Source: Williamsia soli
GTDB taxonomy: Bacteria; Actinomycetota; Actinomycetes; Mycobacteriales; Mycobacteriaceae
DNA: 64,000 nt
NCBI RefSeq assembly: GCF_017377795.1
Contig: NZ_JAFRDR010000014.1
Location: forward strand, 62,001-126,000
Direction of reading: 5' to 3'
The translations under genes and the position numbers were made by a program. Shown here piece after piece: positions 43,643-52,392 of this stretch. Each line of letters opens with the position of its first letter. Position 1 is the stretch's first letter. The notes below the pieces were generated by a model that did not search any database, was not told the origin of the DNA, and was given only the letters and a program-made list of their open reading frames with translations.

Positions 43643-44544
43643 TGATGGAAGACCACGAGAACGAGGAACGCGAACTCACCACCGGGATGGAAAGAGCGCT
43701 CGCCAGCGCGATCGCCACCCTTGCCTCACTCGTCGAAGCCCACCACCGCCGTCGTGCACGCCAATCGCGCGATGGCGAGCAAGCCGACCCCCAACAAGTT
43801 GTGAAAGAGCAGGTCGACATCCAGCAAGAAGCGCGATCCGAACTCGCGACGAATCGCGACGACGGCGAGCTGTGGCGCAGTGCCCCCTACGAGATGCTCA
43901 ACGACCAGGTCCTGCGCGAACACGGTATCGACCCCCGACGGGTAGGGGAGGCCGGCGCCGACAAACAGTGGATCACCCGCGCCCCCGGCAGCGAAGTCCT
44001 CGCCGCCTACGACGCCGCAGACCGGTGGGCTGGCCGCTCCGACGTCGCACGGTCACTGCGCGAGAACATCGCCGACGAGCTGGCGTCCTACGGACTGGAC
44101 CTCAACGAGCTGCTCCATCAGCCGCGAGGCGCAGCCGCCGAACAGCTTGAAACCGCCCGCGCCCAGCACTGGGCCGAACGCGGTTTCGATCCCGAAGGTA
44201 CCAGCTCCGAACGAGCCGACGCCGACCGCGACGGAGAACATGTCGAACAGCTCCTCGACCAAGCCAACGGCGGCGACCAGACCTTCCGCGAAAGCGACGA
44301 CCGGTCTGCCGACCTCAACTCGCACGGCGACGCGATAGCTCAGACCGCACCAGAGACGGTCGGCGCAAACCGATCGGATCTCGCCGCCGAACACAGTGGT
44401 TCCAGAGCTGGCAGAGCCGCCGCCGTGGCCGCCACCGATCACCCCACCCGCCCGCGCGATGCGGTCGCCACCGCCAACAAGAAACGACCGAAAGTCAAAC
44501 CCTCACGCTCACAACCAAACCCCGAACGTGGCCTCGGGCGCTAA
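43642..44544 (+). CDS. Hypothetical charged protein of the conjugation operon
   Basis: 300 residues, ATG 43642 overlapping the previous stop by one base (TGATG), with GAGGGG upstream. Helical and very charged: ALASAIATLASLVEAHHRRR at the N-terminus, then a central segment with YEMLNDQVLREHGIDPRRVG and VLAAYDAADRWAGRSDVARS, and a disordered basic C-terminus (KKRPKVKPSRSQPN). The shape suggests a nucleic-acid-binding or relaxosome accessory protein. No known domain is recognised. Confidence 0.6.
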   Translation: MMEDHENEERELTTGMERALASAIATLASLVEAHHRRRARQSRDGEQADPQQVVKEQVDIQQEARSELATNRDDGELWRSAPYEMLNDQVLREHGIDPRRVGEAGADKQWITRAPGSEVLAAYDAADRWAGRSDVARSLRENIADELASYGLDLNELLHQPRGAAAEQLETARAQHWAERGFDPEGTSSERADADRDGEHVEQLLDQANGGDQTFRESDDRSADLNSHGDAIAQTAPETVGANRSDLAAEHSGSRAGRAAAVAATDHPTRPRDAVATANKKRPKVKPSRSQPNPERGLGR

Positions 44545-44548
44545 CGTG

Positions 44549-44842
44549 ATGTACCAGGACGGGGACTGTACTGCCGACGGAGACGTCCGGCAGTCAGTCA
44601 TCGTCCACATCGCCTTCCCTGTGGATATCACTGCTGAGCAGTGCGAACGTGCTGTGCGTGCGCAATTACCCGATGTGGCGGTCGAGATCCTGGGCAGCGG
44701 TACGCCGGGCGATGGCTATTTGTTGCTGACTCCCGGCGCGGGCAGTGACTCGCGCGTCGCGCATGCCGCGGCCGAGCAGATGGTCGCCGCACCCCATCAT
44801 TGCGGGCTTATCGAAGCGACTCATACGTGGCAGCCCGACTAG
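44549..44842 (+). CDS. Small hypothetical protein, last gene of the conjugation operon
   Basis: 97 residues from ATG 44549 (GTG one codon earlier). Strands and helices alternate: QSVIVHIAFPVDI, ITAEQCERAVRAQL, DVAVEILG, and SRVAHAAAEQMVA. It is probably a compact alpha/beta domain. The next gene is convergent, 24 nt away. No family recognised. Confidence 0.55.
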   Translation: MYQDGDCTADGDVRQSVIVHIAFPVDITAEQCERAVRAQLPDVAVEILGSGTPGDGYLLLTPGAGSDSRVAHAAAEQMVAAPHHCGLIEATHTWQPD

Positions 44843-44866
44843 TCCCGCGACGGCTCGAACCGAGGA

Positions 44867-45868
44867 TCAGTGCAGGAGACCAAGTAGCACCGTGTGCAGT
44901 GACCCGATCTCCTTCATACTCACCAATGAAGTGGCGTAGGTCGTGTCCGTGCCGGTTCGGCGCAGCGTATCCACCCAGTGGTTCTCTGTGACTACGACAT
45001 CGCAGTACGGGACTGCGACCCCCAGGGCCGTAAAGTCATGGAGGTCGTTCTCTTTCCACTTCGTTTGACGTTGAACATGTTGGCGGAACATCATCTTCTG
45101 TACGACATGCCTGCTCGGTAAAAGTTCAAGAGCCCTGCGCGGATGGGTTATGCACCAATCCATTACAGAGTCTGGCGACACTCCGTATCTCAGCGCACTC
45201 GCCATGATTTCGTCCTTTATCTCAAGCAGCACGTAACTAACCAGTACGTCGTCCAGTTGCGTGTTGTCGATGCCCAGGCCCGCTATCTTCGCTGCTACGT
45301 CGGTCTGACCGTCTGAGAATCTTCGGTCGATCTCTCGCAGGTGTTCAGCGAACGCCGCGAGATCGCCCTCCACGTACCCCTGCGGTCCGGCGAGTAGAAG
45401 AAGTTGGTCGGCGACGCCGCGATGGGCATTCAAAAGCTCGGCGAGCCGGGCACTTTCCGTGAGATGTGTTGCGTCAACCTCCGCCGGTATCGCCAACTTC
45501 TCAAGAGCCTGCGGACCCAGAAGGTCAAACAGCCCGCGACCGAAAACGTTCACTCGTGGCTCCTGCTCGTTGAGCATCATCGCCACCAGGTGATCAACCT
45601 CTTGGGGAACGATCACCTTTGGGTGGACGATGGTCTCGAACTTCGAGAGTTCGGCCATTGTTTCGACTATGTCGAGTCGGCTGTCCCAGCCCCGTTTCTG
45701 CGTTTCGTATAGGTGCGTCAGCGACAAGACAAACGAGACGTCGCCTCTCCGTGCTGCTTCTCGGACGAAGTCGAAAACGTCTCGAGATCCCCGGGGCGCG
45801 TCGGGGCGCCCTAGTTTCGCTTTCGCGAGCGCTATCCACGCATTTTGGTCGAGATACACCCGTTGCAT
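44867..45868 (-). CDS. PIN-like nuclease domain protein
   Basis: 333 residues from ATG 45868 (GAAGGTG upstream; GTG one codon earlier). YLDQNAWIALAKAKLG gives the first acidic residue of PIN-like nucleases. VSFVLSLTHLYETQKRG holds the conserved Glu, and VPYCDVVVTENHWVDTLRR near the C-terminus carries the last Asp strand. A helical insertion fills the middle. PIN domains usually cleave RNA. It is the fourth gene of the mobC-relaxase operon, after a PD-(D/E)XK-like gene. Function in defence, host take-over or transfer control is not known. Confidence 0.65.
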   Translation of the reverse strand: MQRVYLDQNAWIALAKAKLGRPDAPRGSRDVFDFVREAARRGDVSFVLSLTHLYETQKRGWDSRLDIVETMAELSKFETIVHPKVIVPQEVDHLVAMMLNEQEPRVNVFGRGLFDLLGPQALEKLAIPAEVDATHLTESARLAELLNAHRGVADQLLLLAGPQGYVEGDLAAFAEHLREIDRRFSDGQTDVAAKIAGLGIDNTQLDDVLVSYVLLEIKDEIMASALRYGVSPDSVMDWCITHPRRALELLPSRHVVQKMMFRQHVQRQTKWKENDLHDFTALGVAVPYCDVVVTENHWVDTLRRTGTDTTYATSLVSMKEIGSLHTVLLGLLH

Positions 45869-45936
45869 CACGTCACCTTCAGAAGTGGTCAGAGCGATCG
45901 GCCGGCACCTTTAGATGATGCTACGGGCGAGGAAAC

Positions 45937-46770
45937 TTAGATCACGATGCGCTGCCATACTGCAGTGGCGCTGCTGTAGCGAAAGGTGATTGCCCCAGCG
46001 ATGACCCAGAGCGAGTCGATCTCGTCTGGTAGTTCTAGGCGGGCGTCAGGAATATAGCTGTCACCGTGTTCCTCGGCCGCATCGACTTCCGCCACCGTCC
46101 TACGGTCGAGAACGATTACGGCGTGATGCTCCCCGGGCTCATCACGGAGTGAGTCGCGCAGGTTTGTGCCTCTGCGGCTTAGCCAGCGGTTCAGCAACCC
46201 CACTAGGGAGTTGGGGTCCGGTGACCGCACGTATCCGATCGCGCTCGCCGCCCCCATCACTCCTGGCCCGAATTCGCCAATCGGTTCTCCCGCCGAGCAT
46301 GTTCCGTTTCGCACGAGGGTCGCGACCGCAGCGCATGCTGCCCGCACAGCCGGGTCTCTACTGAACCACTGTGCGGTGCGATAGTCCTGAATCCCGGCGG
46401 CTTCGAGTACCAACAGATGCGGACGCAGCTGTTTCGCCAGCTTCTTTAGGTACGGCTGGTCAGGTGCCGCGCCCCAATGCCGATCAAGCTCCTCCTCCGC
46501 ATTGCGCGCGACGATAATGATCATCCACAACTTAGTGAGTCCCGGGACAGCTGTGTGCAGACGCTCTGCCTCTCTGTCGGCCGCCCGCGAAAGAGACTTA
46601 TAGTCCTCGCTCGTCAACTCTTTGACTTCGACAGCCATAGCTGGCCGCACGCATCGAAAGTCCGGTGAGGCCTGACCACCGGCTCCGGGATCGACCCGAC
46701 CAAGCGGCACGCCCAAAACGGTCTCCAGCACAAGCCGCGCGCGCTTCTCAGTAGCATTCTCGCCGCTCAT
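45937..46770 (-). CDS. PD-(D/E)XK-like nuclease candidate
   Basis: 277 residues, starting three bases after the relaxase stop. SPDFRCVRPAMAVEVKELTS near residue 35 matches the PD-(x)n-ExK core of restriction-endonuclease-like folds (Pro-Asp, then Glu-Val-Lys), preceded by a helix (LVLETVLGVPLGRVDPG). Later parts are LTKLWMIIIVARNAEEELD, PHLLVLEAAGIQDY and HHAVIVLDRRTVAEVD, plain alpha/beta elements. It is followed after 66 nt by the PIN-like gene. A two-nuclease module tied to the relaxase is suggested; activity is not shown. Confidence 0.55.
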   Translation of the reverse strand: MSGENATEKRARLVLETVLGVPLGRVDPGAGGQASPDFRCVRPAMAVEVKELTSEDYKSLSRAADREAERLHTAVPGLTKLWMIIIVARNAEEELDRHWGAAPDQPYLKKLAKQLRPHLLVLEAAGIQDYRTAQWFSRDPAVRAACAAVATLVRNGTCSAGEPIGEFGPGVMGAASAIGYVRSPDPNSLVGLLNRWLSRRGTNLRDSLRDEPGEHHAVIVLDRRTVAEVDAAEEHGDSYIPDARLELPDEIDSLWVIAGAITFRYSSATAVWQRIVI

Positions 46771-46773
46771 CGT

Positions 46774-48885
46774 TTAGCGTCCGAGATCGTCGTCGCGGGA
46801 GGAGGGCTGGCCCGGGGCGGACCGAACTGTGGTTGCATTCCGGCCCGGTCCGGGTGCTCCTGCCCGCTGTGGCGCTGTCGTCCTGGCGATACGCAGTCCA
46901 TCGCCACGAGCGCTGTCAGCGATCGTTTCGTAGCGGCCCGAGGCCGCTACAGTGGCCGCACGTAGCTCCTGAGCCCGCCTCCCTTGTCCTTGTGTCTCTA
47001 ATGCATCACTAATAGCTCGGGCGGTGGCTGCGAGTTGCGCAAACATAGCCATCCACGCATAGCGCGGATCGTCGTGGCTCGCGGCCAGGATCATCGCGGC
47101 AGATCGCCGCATCATGCTCGCGGCGTGCTTGCCGTCAGCATGTCGTGGCCGGCGTTCTCCGCTGGATGTGGCGAGCGCGTCGGCCATCCGAGATAGTTCA
47201 GCTGGCCGGTTGCCTTCGGCGGTGATGGCCCACGCCGACATGACGCCTGCGGTCTCGCGGGCAGCGCGTGTCCAGGCGCGGTCCGATCCGCCAGTGTCGT
47301 TGAGGCCGTTCACTCGGTCACGCCACTCGCGTGCGGTGCGGTGCGCGTCGAAGTACTCCGACCCGGCCGTAGTCGAGGTACTCGCTCCGACACGTTCAGC
47401 GTCTTGGGCGCGCCCGGCTGCGCGCTGCCACGCGTGGCCCGCCATTTGCTCCTGCACGCCCGTGCGCGGCCATCTCTTTCGCAGAGCTGTCAGCGAGAGC
47501 GTGTTGTCGAGTTTCCCGCCGCCGTGCCACATCGGCTTGCCGTCAGCAGCGGCATAAACGCTGGGACGTAGGGCAACTGAGTAGCCGACAACCTTGTCGG
47601 TGCTGCCGGCGGCGAACCGAGGGCGGATCAGTAGATCTGGATGGGTGTAGGCGGCGCTGACGAACGCATCTTCGGTCGGTGACGCAGTTGCGACTTTTGC
47701 GACCGCTGCGCGCAGCCGTTCCTTGGCTTGTGCGGCGTTGAGTCGACGCGGTGGGGAAGCTGCACGCTTATCCGTTCCGGCCGCCGGGGACGAGGCGGGG
47801 GAGCGGTGGGGGTCGATCTGCTCTCGGTGATTGTGCGCCCAGGCGCTCACTGCGTCGGCGCGTGCGCCGTCATCGGGCGCTGCCCAGTGTTCGCGAAGGC
47901 GAGGCAGTGTCAGGTCGACACCCAGTTTGCCGCCACCGTGCCAGACCGGTCGACCGTCGCGGGTGGCATAGTTGTCAGTCGGGAGTGCGACTGAGTAACC
48001 GACAACATCCGTCTTCGACCCTGCGGCATAGCGCGGTCGGACCAGGAGCCCGTTCGCTCGTGCCATGCGCACGAACTCCGCTTCAGAATCGGCGGCCGCG
48101 GCGACGCCACGGACGCGGCGGGCCAGTGTTTGTTTCGCTGGTTCTGCCCGGCCGGTGCGGTCGGCAATGTTCTGTTGTGCGGGTGAAGTCCCTTTGCTTG
48201 GGTAGCTTTTTGCGCGGCCAGCAGTGATCCGCAGGCCGTGTTCCTCCTCGAGTGCGACACACACATTCTGGGCGCGCCATTTGTCTCCGCGCGGCCGGTC
48301 TTCGCCCGGTTCGGGGAACCACAGCTTGACCACACTGCCGTCGTCGCGCACACGCGACGCGGCAATGTGGATGTGATCGCCGCCGGCCTTGGTCAGTCCG
48401 TGGCGGACGGCTACCCACCGGGCCGGTGCATCGCCGTCGCTGTCGAATCCCATCCGCGCCATGAACTGCTCGGAGATCTTCTGCCACTGCGCGTCCGACA
48501 ACCCCTGCTCGCTGGCTCCTTCGCCTGTGAGTGCCTCGGTTTCTTCGGGGGAGAGCGACAGCGAGCAGTGCCACACGTTTTCGTCTTTAGTGGCCTCGGC
48601 GATCGCTGCCGAGCCGCGCAGACCGCGCTCTTGTGCGGCGGCAAGTGCGCCTTTGTCGCGACGGCTCACTTCGGTTCCGAACACCAGGCGTGCCGCGTCG
48701 AGTTCGCCGGCCAACTCCAGCGCGGTGTCGTGGCTTAGCTCCACACCTGCGCCGCCGACCAAACTCAGCGACGGGGTACTGGCGGCCACGATGTGGGGGT
48801 TAGCGTGCTCGTTCGCCCGCCCTGGGCCGGCGAGGTACATGACGAGGCCGGTCATCTTCGCGCCGGTCTCGATGTTCGGAATCAT
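46774..48885 (-). CDS. Conjugative relaxase (mobilisation nuclease)
   Basis: 703 residues. The N-terminal 230 residues hold the relaxase core: MTGLVMYLAGPG with a candidate Tyr, and GGDHIHIAASRV (about 168-179), the His-x-His metal site of MOBP-like relaxases. It would nick oriT and lead the strand into the recipient. Two related segments of about 85 residues follow (about 250-335 and 386-473); both contain a (L/I)RPR(Y/F)AAGS...VVGYSVAL...WHGGGKL pattern. The rest is a helical region. The start overlaps mobC by 4 nt. Confidence 0.85.
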   Translation of the reverse strand: MIPNIETGAKMTGLVMYLAGPGRANEHANPHIVAASTPSLSLVGGAGVELSHDTALELAGELDAARLVFGTEVSRRDKGALAAAQERGLRGSAAIAEATKDENVWHCSLSLSPEETEALTGEGASEQGLSDAQWQKISEQFMARMGFDSDGDAPARWVAVRHGLTKAGGDHIHIAASRVRDDGSVVKLWFPEPGEDRPRGDKWRAQNVCVALEEEHGLRITAGRAKSYPSKGTSPAQQNIADRTGRAEPAKQTLARRVRGVAAAADSEAEFVRMARANGLLVRPRYAAGSKTDVVGYSVALPTDNYATRDGRPVWHGGGKLGVDLTLPRLREHWAAPDDGARADAVSAWAHNHREQIDPHRSPASSPAAGTDKRAASPPRRLNAAQAKERLRAAVAKVATASPTEDAFVSAAYTHPDLLIRPRFAAGSTDKVVGYSVALRPSVYAAADGKPMWHGGGKLDNTLSLTALRKRWPRTGVQEQMAGHAWQRAAGRAQDAERVGASTSTTAGSEYFDAHRTAREWRDRVNGLNDTGGSDRAWTRAARETAGVMSAWAITAEGNRPAELSRMADALATSSGERRPRHADGKHAASMMRRSAAMILAASHDDPRYAWMAMFAQLAATARAISDALETQGQGRRAQELRAATVAASGRYETIADSARGDGLRIARTTAPQRAGAPGPGRNATTVRSAPGQPSSRDDDLGR

Positions 48886-49322
48886 CCGCGCTGGCCCTCG
48901 AACCCGAACGTTTCACCGAAAGCATCGAACACCCGTCGGTGCGCACGCATCACAGCGTCGACCGCCGCCCCGAAATCCTCAGGGATCTGCTCGTCACTAT
49001 TGGCCTGGCGGGCGATCTGGTTCATGTTGTTGCCGATCGCAGCGATGAGGTTGCGTAGCTCGCACGCCTGCTCCCACGCCTGCTTCCGTTCGATGTAATC
49101 CACACGCGGAGCGTTGTTCTGACCGAGCGCCGAGGTCACCATTAACCGCTGCGACGACATGTTCATCAGCTTGCCGCGAGCCCGCAGCAACTCTTTCTCT
49201 TCCGCGGTGACCTTCACTTCGATCTTCTCGTCGCGCCCACCAGGAACGTTGGCCCGCCGACGCCGGATTATCGACCGGGACGGACGCGATGCTTGCTCCT
49301 CATCAGCCGCTTCGTCGGCCAT
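48882..49322 (-). CDS. mobC: MobC-type relaxosome accessory protein
   Basis: 146 residues. An RRRRANVPGG basic stretch is followed by a strand (DEKIEVKVTAEEKELL, ribbon-helix-helix-like). The family signature LIAAIGNNMNQIARQANSD lies near 100. MobC proteins bind oriT and help strand opening for the relaxase, whose gene overlaps the stop codon. Inverted repeats upstream are the probable binding region. Confidence 0.87.
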   Translation of the reverse strand: MADEAADEEQASRPSRSIIRRRRANVPGGRDEKIEVKVTAEEKELLRARGKLMNMSSQRLMVTSALGQNNAPRVDYIERKQAWEQACELRNLIAAIGNNMNQIARQANSDEQIPEDFGAAVDAVMRAHRRVFDAFGETFGFEGQRG

Positions 49323-49386
49323 CGCGATCCCTCCCTTCCGCTCGTCACTCTGTCGGCTCAGCGCAGCGAACCCACCCGTGGGGACT

Positions 49387-49540
49387 CATCCACCAACACC
49401 GTTGATGGATGCACCGTACCGCGACCCAGGAACGGAAACAAGCGTTTAGGCATGCCTAAACGACAGCTTGCTCCGCTGCTCCACCGCAGCAACTGCTCCA
49501 CCGCAGCAACTGCCTGCGCATCGTCCCCTCGGGTGATGCC
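49387..49540. other. oriT: Candidate origin of transfer upstream of mobC
   Basis: This non-coding stretch starts 65 nt upstream of mobC. It holds an imperfect hairpin CATCCA-c-CAAC-acc-GTTG-a-TGGATG (49387-49411), a perfect 20-bp palindrome CGTTTAGGCATGCCTAAACG (49443-49462), two tandem 17-bp repeats CTGCTCCACCGCAGCAA (49476-49509), and a further hairpin near 49518-49538. Such a set next to mobC-relaxase is typical for oriT. The nick site is not identified. Confidence 0.55.
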
Positions 49541-49868
49541 GCTTGTCGGCGCGCAAACGCCAACCCGAAACATCCGCTGCTCTAGATGCACAGCACAGCT
49601 ACTTCGGGGTTGCGGTCATGAAAGACGGCTTAGGACAGCGGGCGGCTAGGCATCGGGCACCGATGACCTCCGGCCCACGCGAGGGCTTCTCAAAACAATC
49701 GAAGATGAATACTGCTGCGTACTAACTACATTTGCGCTTAGCTCATCCACCGTTCGCAAGGACTGATTGCGCGAAGGGCACTACAGTCGGTGCCATCAAG
49801 CCAATGCCCCGAAGCGCCATTGTTTGTCAGCACGACGGACGCTTCTACGGTGCGAACGGAAGGCGACC

Positions 49869-51035
49869 ATGACCCCTCCCGCAGCCGATGGCAAAGGCAA
49901 TCCGAAAGCGCAACAGGAAACCTCTGCGGGCTCAGGAGAGAACACAACGGGGGCAGCAATTACCGACGCTGCGCGCATGGCCATTCCGCTCGGGACAGCC
50001 GTCGTGGTCGGCATCCTTCTCACACTCGGCTTAGAAGGCGACGCACGGTCTCGCTTTATCCGCGACGAACCGTTCCGCGTCTTCACGCCACTTGCGTTGG
50101 TCATTATCGGCGTGACACTTCCTGCGGTGTTCGCGGCGGTCCGCGCACAGCAAGCGCGGAACAGGGAGGCCAGCAAAGACAAGTCTGAACTATCTGACCC
50201 TGACAAGGCCCTGGTCGCGTTCGTGTTCGGCATAGGGTTTCTTCTACTCGGGCGTCTATGGGCGGACGACTTCAACTGGCCGGATTCCGTGGCATTTGGC
50301 TTTGAAATCGCCGGCCTAGCACTCGCAGTGCTTGCCTTCGCGTTGTTACTAGTGCCGAGGTTCACCCACCGTCTTCTCACAGACATTCAGACCATTGGCC
50401 CGGAGGTAGCCGGGTCGGTACTTGTGCTGTTCGGCGCCCTGCTAGTTGCGTACTGGGGTACGCAAGCGATTGCTCAACGAGAACAGCCGGACATCGTTGT
50501 GTCGGCCCAACAGGATTCGGTGAACGACCAACTCGTGAACATTCAGGTGTCGGGGTCAGGCCTTTCTCTTCGAAGCCGAGACAAGATGCTGGTTCGCGTA
50601 ATGGCCGTAAAATCCAATGTCCCGAGCACGATCCAAGAGGCGTGCAGAAACCCCCGAAAGCCCGGGCCCGCAGTAGTCGTCAAAGACGGAGTATTAAAAA
50701 CCATCGACGACGCCCCCGGCGCGAAGCCCGTGATGCTCACAGAAGATGCAACGACCCGCACGCTCTACTGGGGTGAGACCGGGCCAACATCAACGGGATC
50801 GACCGACATGACCGTTGCGCTGCAAGTGTCCCGCGTGGACTACCAATGGGTCTGCGTCTACGCGGCTTTGAGTGCAGAAGAGTTCGTCGGCCCTGCAGAT
50901 GCAACGAGCAGCACGCCTCGTCTCGGACTGACCATCATCGATCTAGATAACGCCGGCCCTGCGTCCCCGCCGACGTCATCAGCTCCTTCGACTTCCGATG
51001 AATCCGAGACCACTGGACCGGCAGCTGATGAGTAG
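49869..51035 (+). CDS. Membrane protein with four helices and an exported domain
   Basis: 388 residues from ATG 49869 (GGAAGG upstream). Hydrophobic segments: MAIPLGTAVVVGILLTLGL, VFTPLALVIIGVTLPAVFAA, VAFVFGIGFLLLGRLW, FGFEIAGLALAVLAFALLLV and GSVLVLFGALLVAYWGT, so four or five helices. A beta-rich domain of about 180 residues follows (DKMLVRVMAVKS, DMTVALQVSRV) with two Cys, then a Thr/Ser tail. It converges on the next gene with 28 nt between. No family recognised; it could be a small accessory or defence-like membrane protein. Confidence 0.6.
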   Translation: MTPPAADGKGNPKAQQETSAGSGENTTGAAITDAARMAIPLGTAVVVGILLTLGLEGDARSRFIRDEPFRVFTPLALVIIGVTLPAVFAAVRAQQARNREASKDKSELSDPDKALVAFVFGIGFLLLGRLWADDFNWPDSVAFGFEIAGLALAVLAFALLLVPRFTHRLLTDIQTIGPEVAGSVLVLFGALLVAYWGTQAIAQREQPDIVVSAQQDSVNDQLVNIQVSGSGLSLRSRDKMLVRVMAVKSNVPSTIQEACRNPRKPGPAVVVKDGVLKTIDDAPGAKPVMLTEDATTRTLYWGETGPTSTGSTDMTVALQVSRVDYQWVCVYAALSAEEFVGPADATSSTPRLGLTIIDLDNAGPASPPTSSAPSTSDESETTGPAADE

Positions 51036-51063
51036 CCGCCGCTCGGAGGAAAGCGGGGCGATG

Positions 51064-52173
51064 CTACTCGCTGCCCTTGCCGCCGCCTTTGATCAGGTCC
51101 AGAGCTTTGCCCAGCAGAGCTGTGAGTTCGGCTTGCGCCGGGTTGAGGGAATCCCTGCCGGCATCGGCCGGGGTAGGGGAGGAGAAGGCCTGCCTACCTA
51201 GAATCATGCGAAGCTCCGAGCGTTGATCCTCCAACAGAGGTTCGATGTACGCGCCGACAGCTCGAAGCTGCACCGCCAGTATCCGAAAGTGCCTTGCGAG
51301 AGTTCGGTGCTCTCCGGCCACGTGTGCGCAGTACGCCGCAAGGCCATATAGGGGCAACCCGACGAGAGCCTTAAAGATTAGGCCCCAACCCCCGTCGAGA
51401 GAGCCGAGCAAATCGTTCTCAAAGTGCACGACCGCTAGCGTTCCTGCGAGCCCCAGAAGCACCAGGACTACGACCGCCGCCGTCCACCACTTTGCAGAGG
51501 CTGCTTCGGTGTCAGCCGCAGTTCCGAACGTTTGTCCGATGACTTCTTGTCCTGTTTCGCCCGCTGCTTCTTGGACTGCCTTCTTACCCGCCTCAGACTC
51601 CTGTACGTTGCGAGCGAGACGCTGAGCGAGCCTGCTGAATAGCGCTTGCTGCGTGCGCGGACTAGCGACGACCTGAATACCGTTTGCCTGAACGTCGGCA
51701 AGCTGATCGAGTACAGCTGGATACTGCGCATCCCTCCACGTCGTGAACGAATCTGGTATCGATTTTCGTTGCTCGACGCGCGCAGCTAAATCATGTGCCC
51801 GACCCTCCCACCGGAGTTGCAGAGCATCCGTAAGCGATGCGAGCTCTTTCGTCGGGATCAGATGCCCCAGACGAAATTTGATCTCGGCCGATCGCGGAGG
51901 ATGAAACTCGACTGGGTCAACCAGGTCCGTGCGAAGTTCGCCTAGGAACTCAAGAACCACCGTCGACTCGCGCACCAAGTCAGAATCTGCCGCCGCTTCT
52001 CGTAGCGCCTTCAGGTCGCGCTCGACGTCCGCAATGCTATTGGTCAGTGCCGCGCTCGCTTCGTCCATCGCGACTGTCATCCCTCGGCTTACGTCGCCCA
52101 TCCGAACGATCGCTTCTGCAGGTGTCTCGCCCACTACGGACTCTTGCGTGAACTCATTTGGCGGCACAGTCAC
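51064..52173 (-). CDS. Coiled-coil membrane protein
   Basis: 369 residues. The first 220 are helical and probably coiled coil (AALTNSIADVERDLKALREA, QQALFSRLAQRLARNVQESE). Two membrane helices follow, WWTAAVVVLVLLGLAGTLAV (about 226-245) and LIFKALVGLPLYGLAAYCAH (about 262-281), then a helical C-terminus. Both large soluble parts are probably on the inside. It faces the previous membrane gene tail to tail, and both lie between the mob and Fic regions. Function unknown. Confidence 0.6.
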   Translation of the reverse strand: MTVPPNEFTQESVVGETPAEAIVRMGDVSRGMTVAMDEASAALTNSIADVERDLKALREAAADSDLVRESTVVLEFLGELRTDLVDPVEFHPPRSAEIKFRLGHLIPTKELASLTDALQLRWEGRAHDLAARVEQRKSIPDSFTTWRDAQYPAVLDQLADVQANGIQVVASPRTQQALFSRLAQRLARNVQESEAGKKAVQEAAGETGQEVIGQTFGTAADTEAASAKWWTAAVVVLVLLGLAGTLAVVHFENDLLGSLDGGWGLIFKALVGLPLYGLAAYCAHVAGEHRTLARHFRILAVQLRAVGAYIEPLLEDQRSELRMILGRQAFSSPTPADAGRDSLNPAQAELTALLGKALDLIKGGGKGSE

Positions 52174-52266
52174 TGCGCGAGCGTACCGAGCAATTGCACG
52201 CTCAGGGCGAATGACCTACGCGATAGAGATCGTCCCTGACCGTTAGCGCGGTGTGGCGTTACGATG

Positions 52267-52375
52267 GCACCGAGGCACCGTTGGGTTCCTCGGTGCGTGA
52301 ACGCATATTGCCGTCTGTGTTCACGCGCTGCAGTACGCGGAAGGATTTGCCTTCCGTCTCCGTTTTGCCGTCAAC
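52267..52375 (+). ncRNA. Structured leader with TTGCCGTC-displaying hairpins (locus 2)
   Basis: Hairpins: GCACCGAGG/CCTCGGTGC (52267-52296), then GTGAAC/GTTCAC with loop ATTGCCGTCT (52297-52324). Then CGGAAGG/CCTTCCG (about 52338-52356), and CGTT/AACG with loop TTGCCGTC (about 52361-52376). The gene starts at 52393. The loop sequence is shared with the tandem hairpins at 23334-23429. A frame over it reads ILPSV, DLPSV and VLPST, so a peptide-level repeat is an alternative. Confidence 0.5.
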
Positions 52376-52392
52376 GAGAGAGAACACACGTC

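Noticed and set aside
49476-49509. Short tandem repeats as a possible CRISPR array
   Set aside because: Only two 17-bp units without spacers; they fit oriT or protein-binding repeats. No cas gene is seen in the window.
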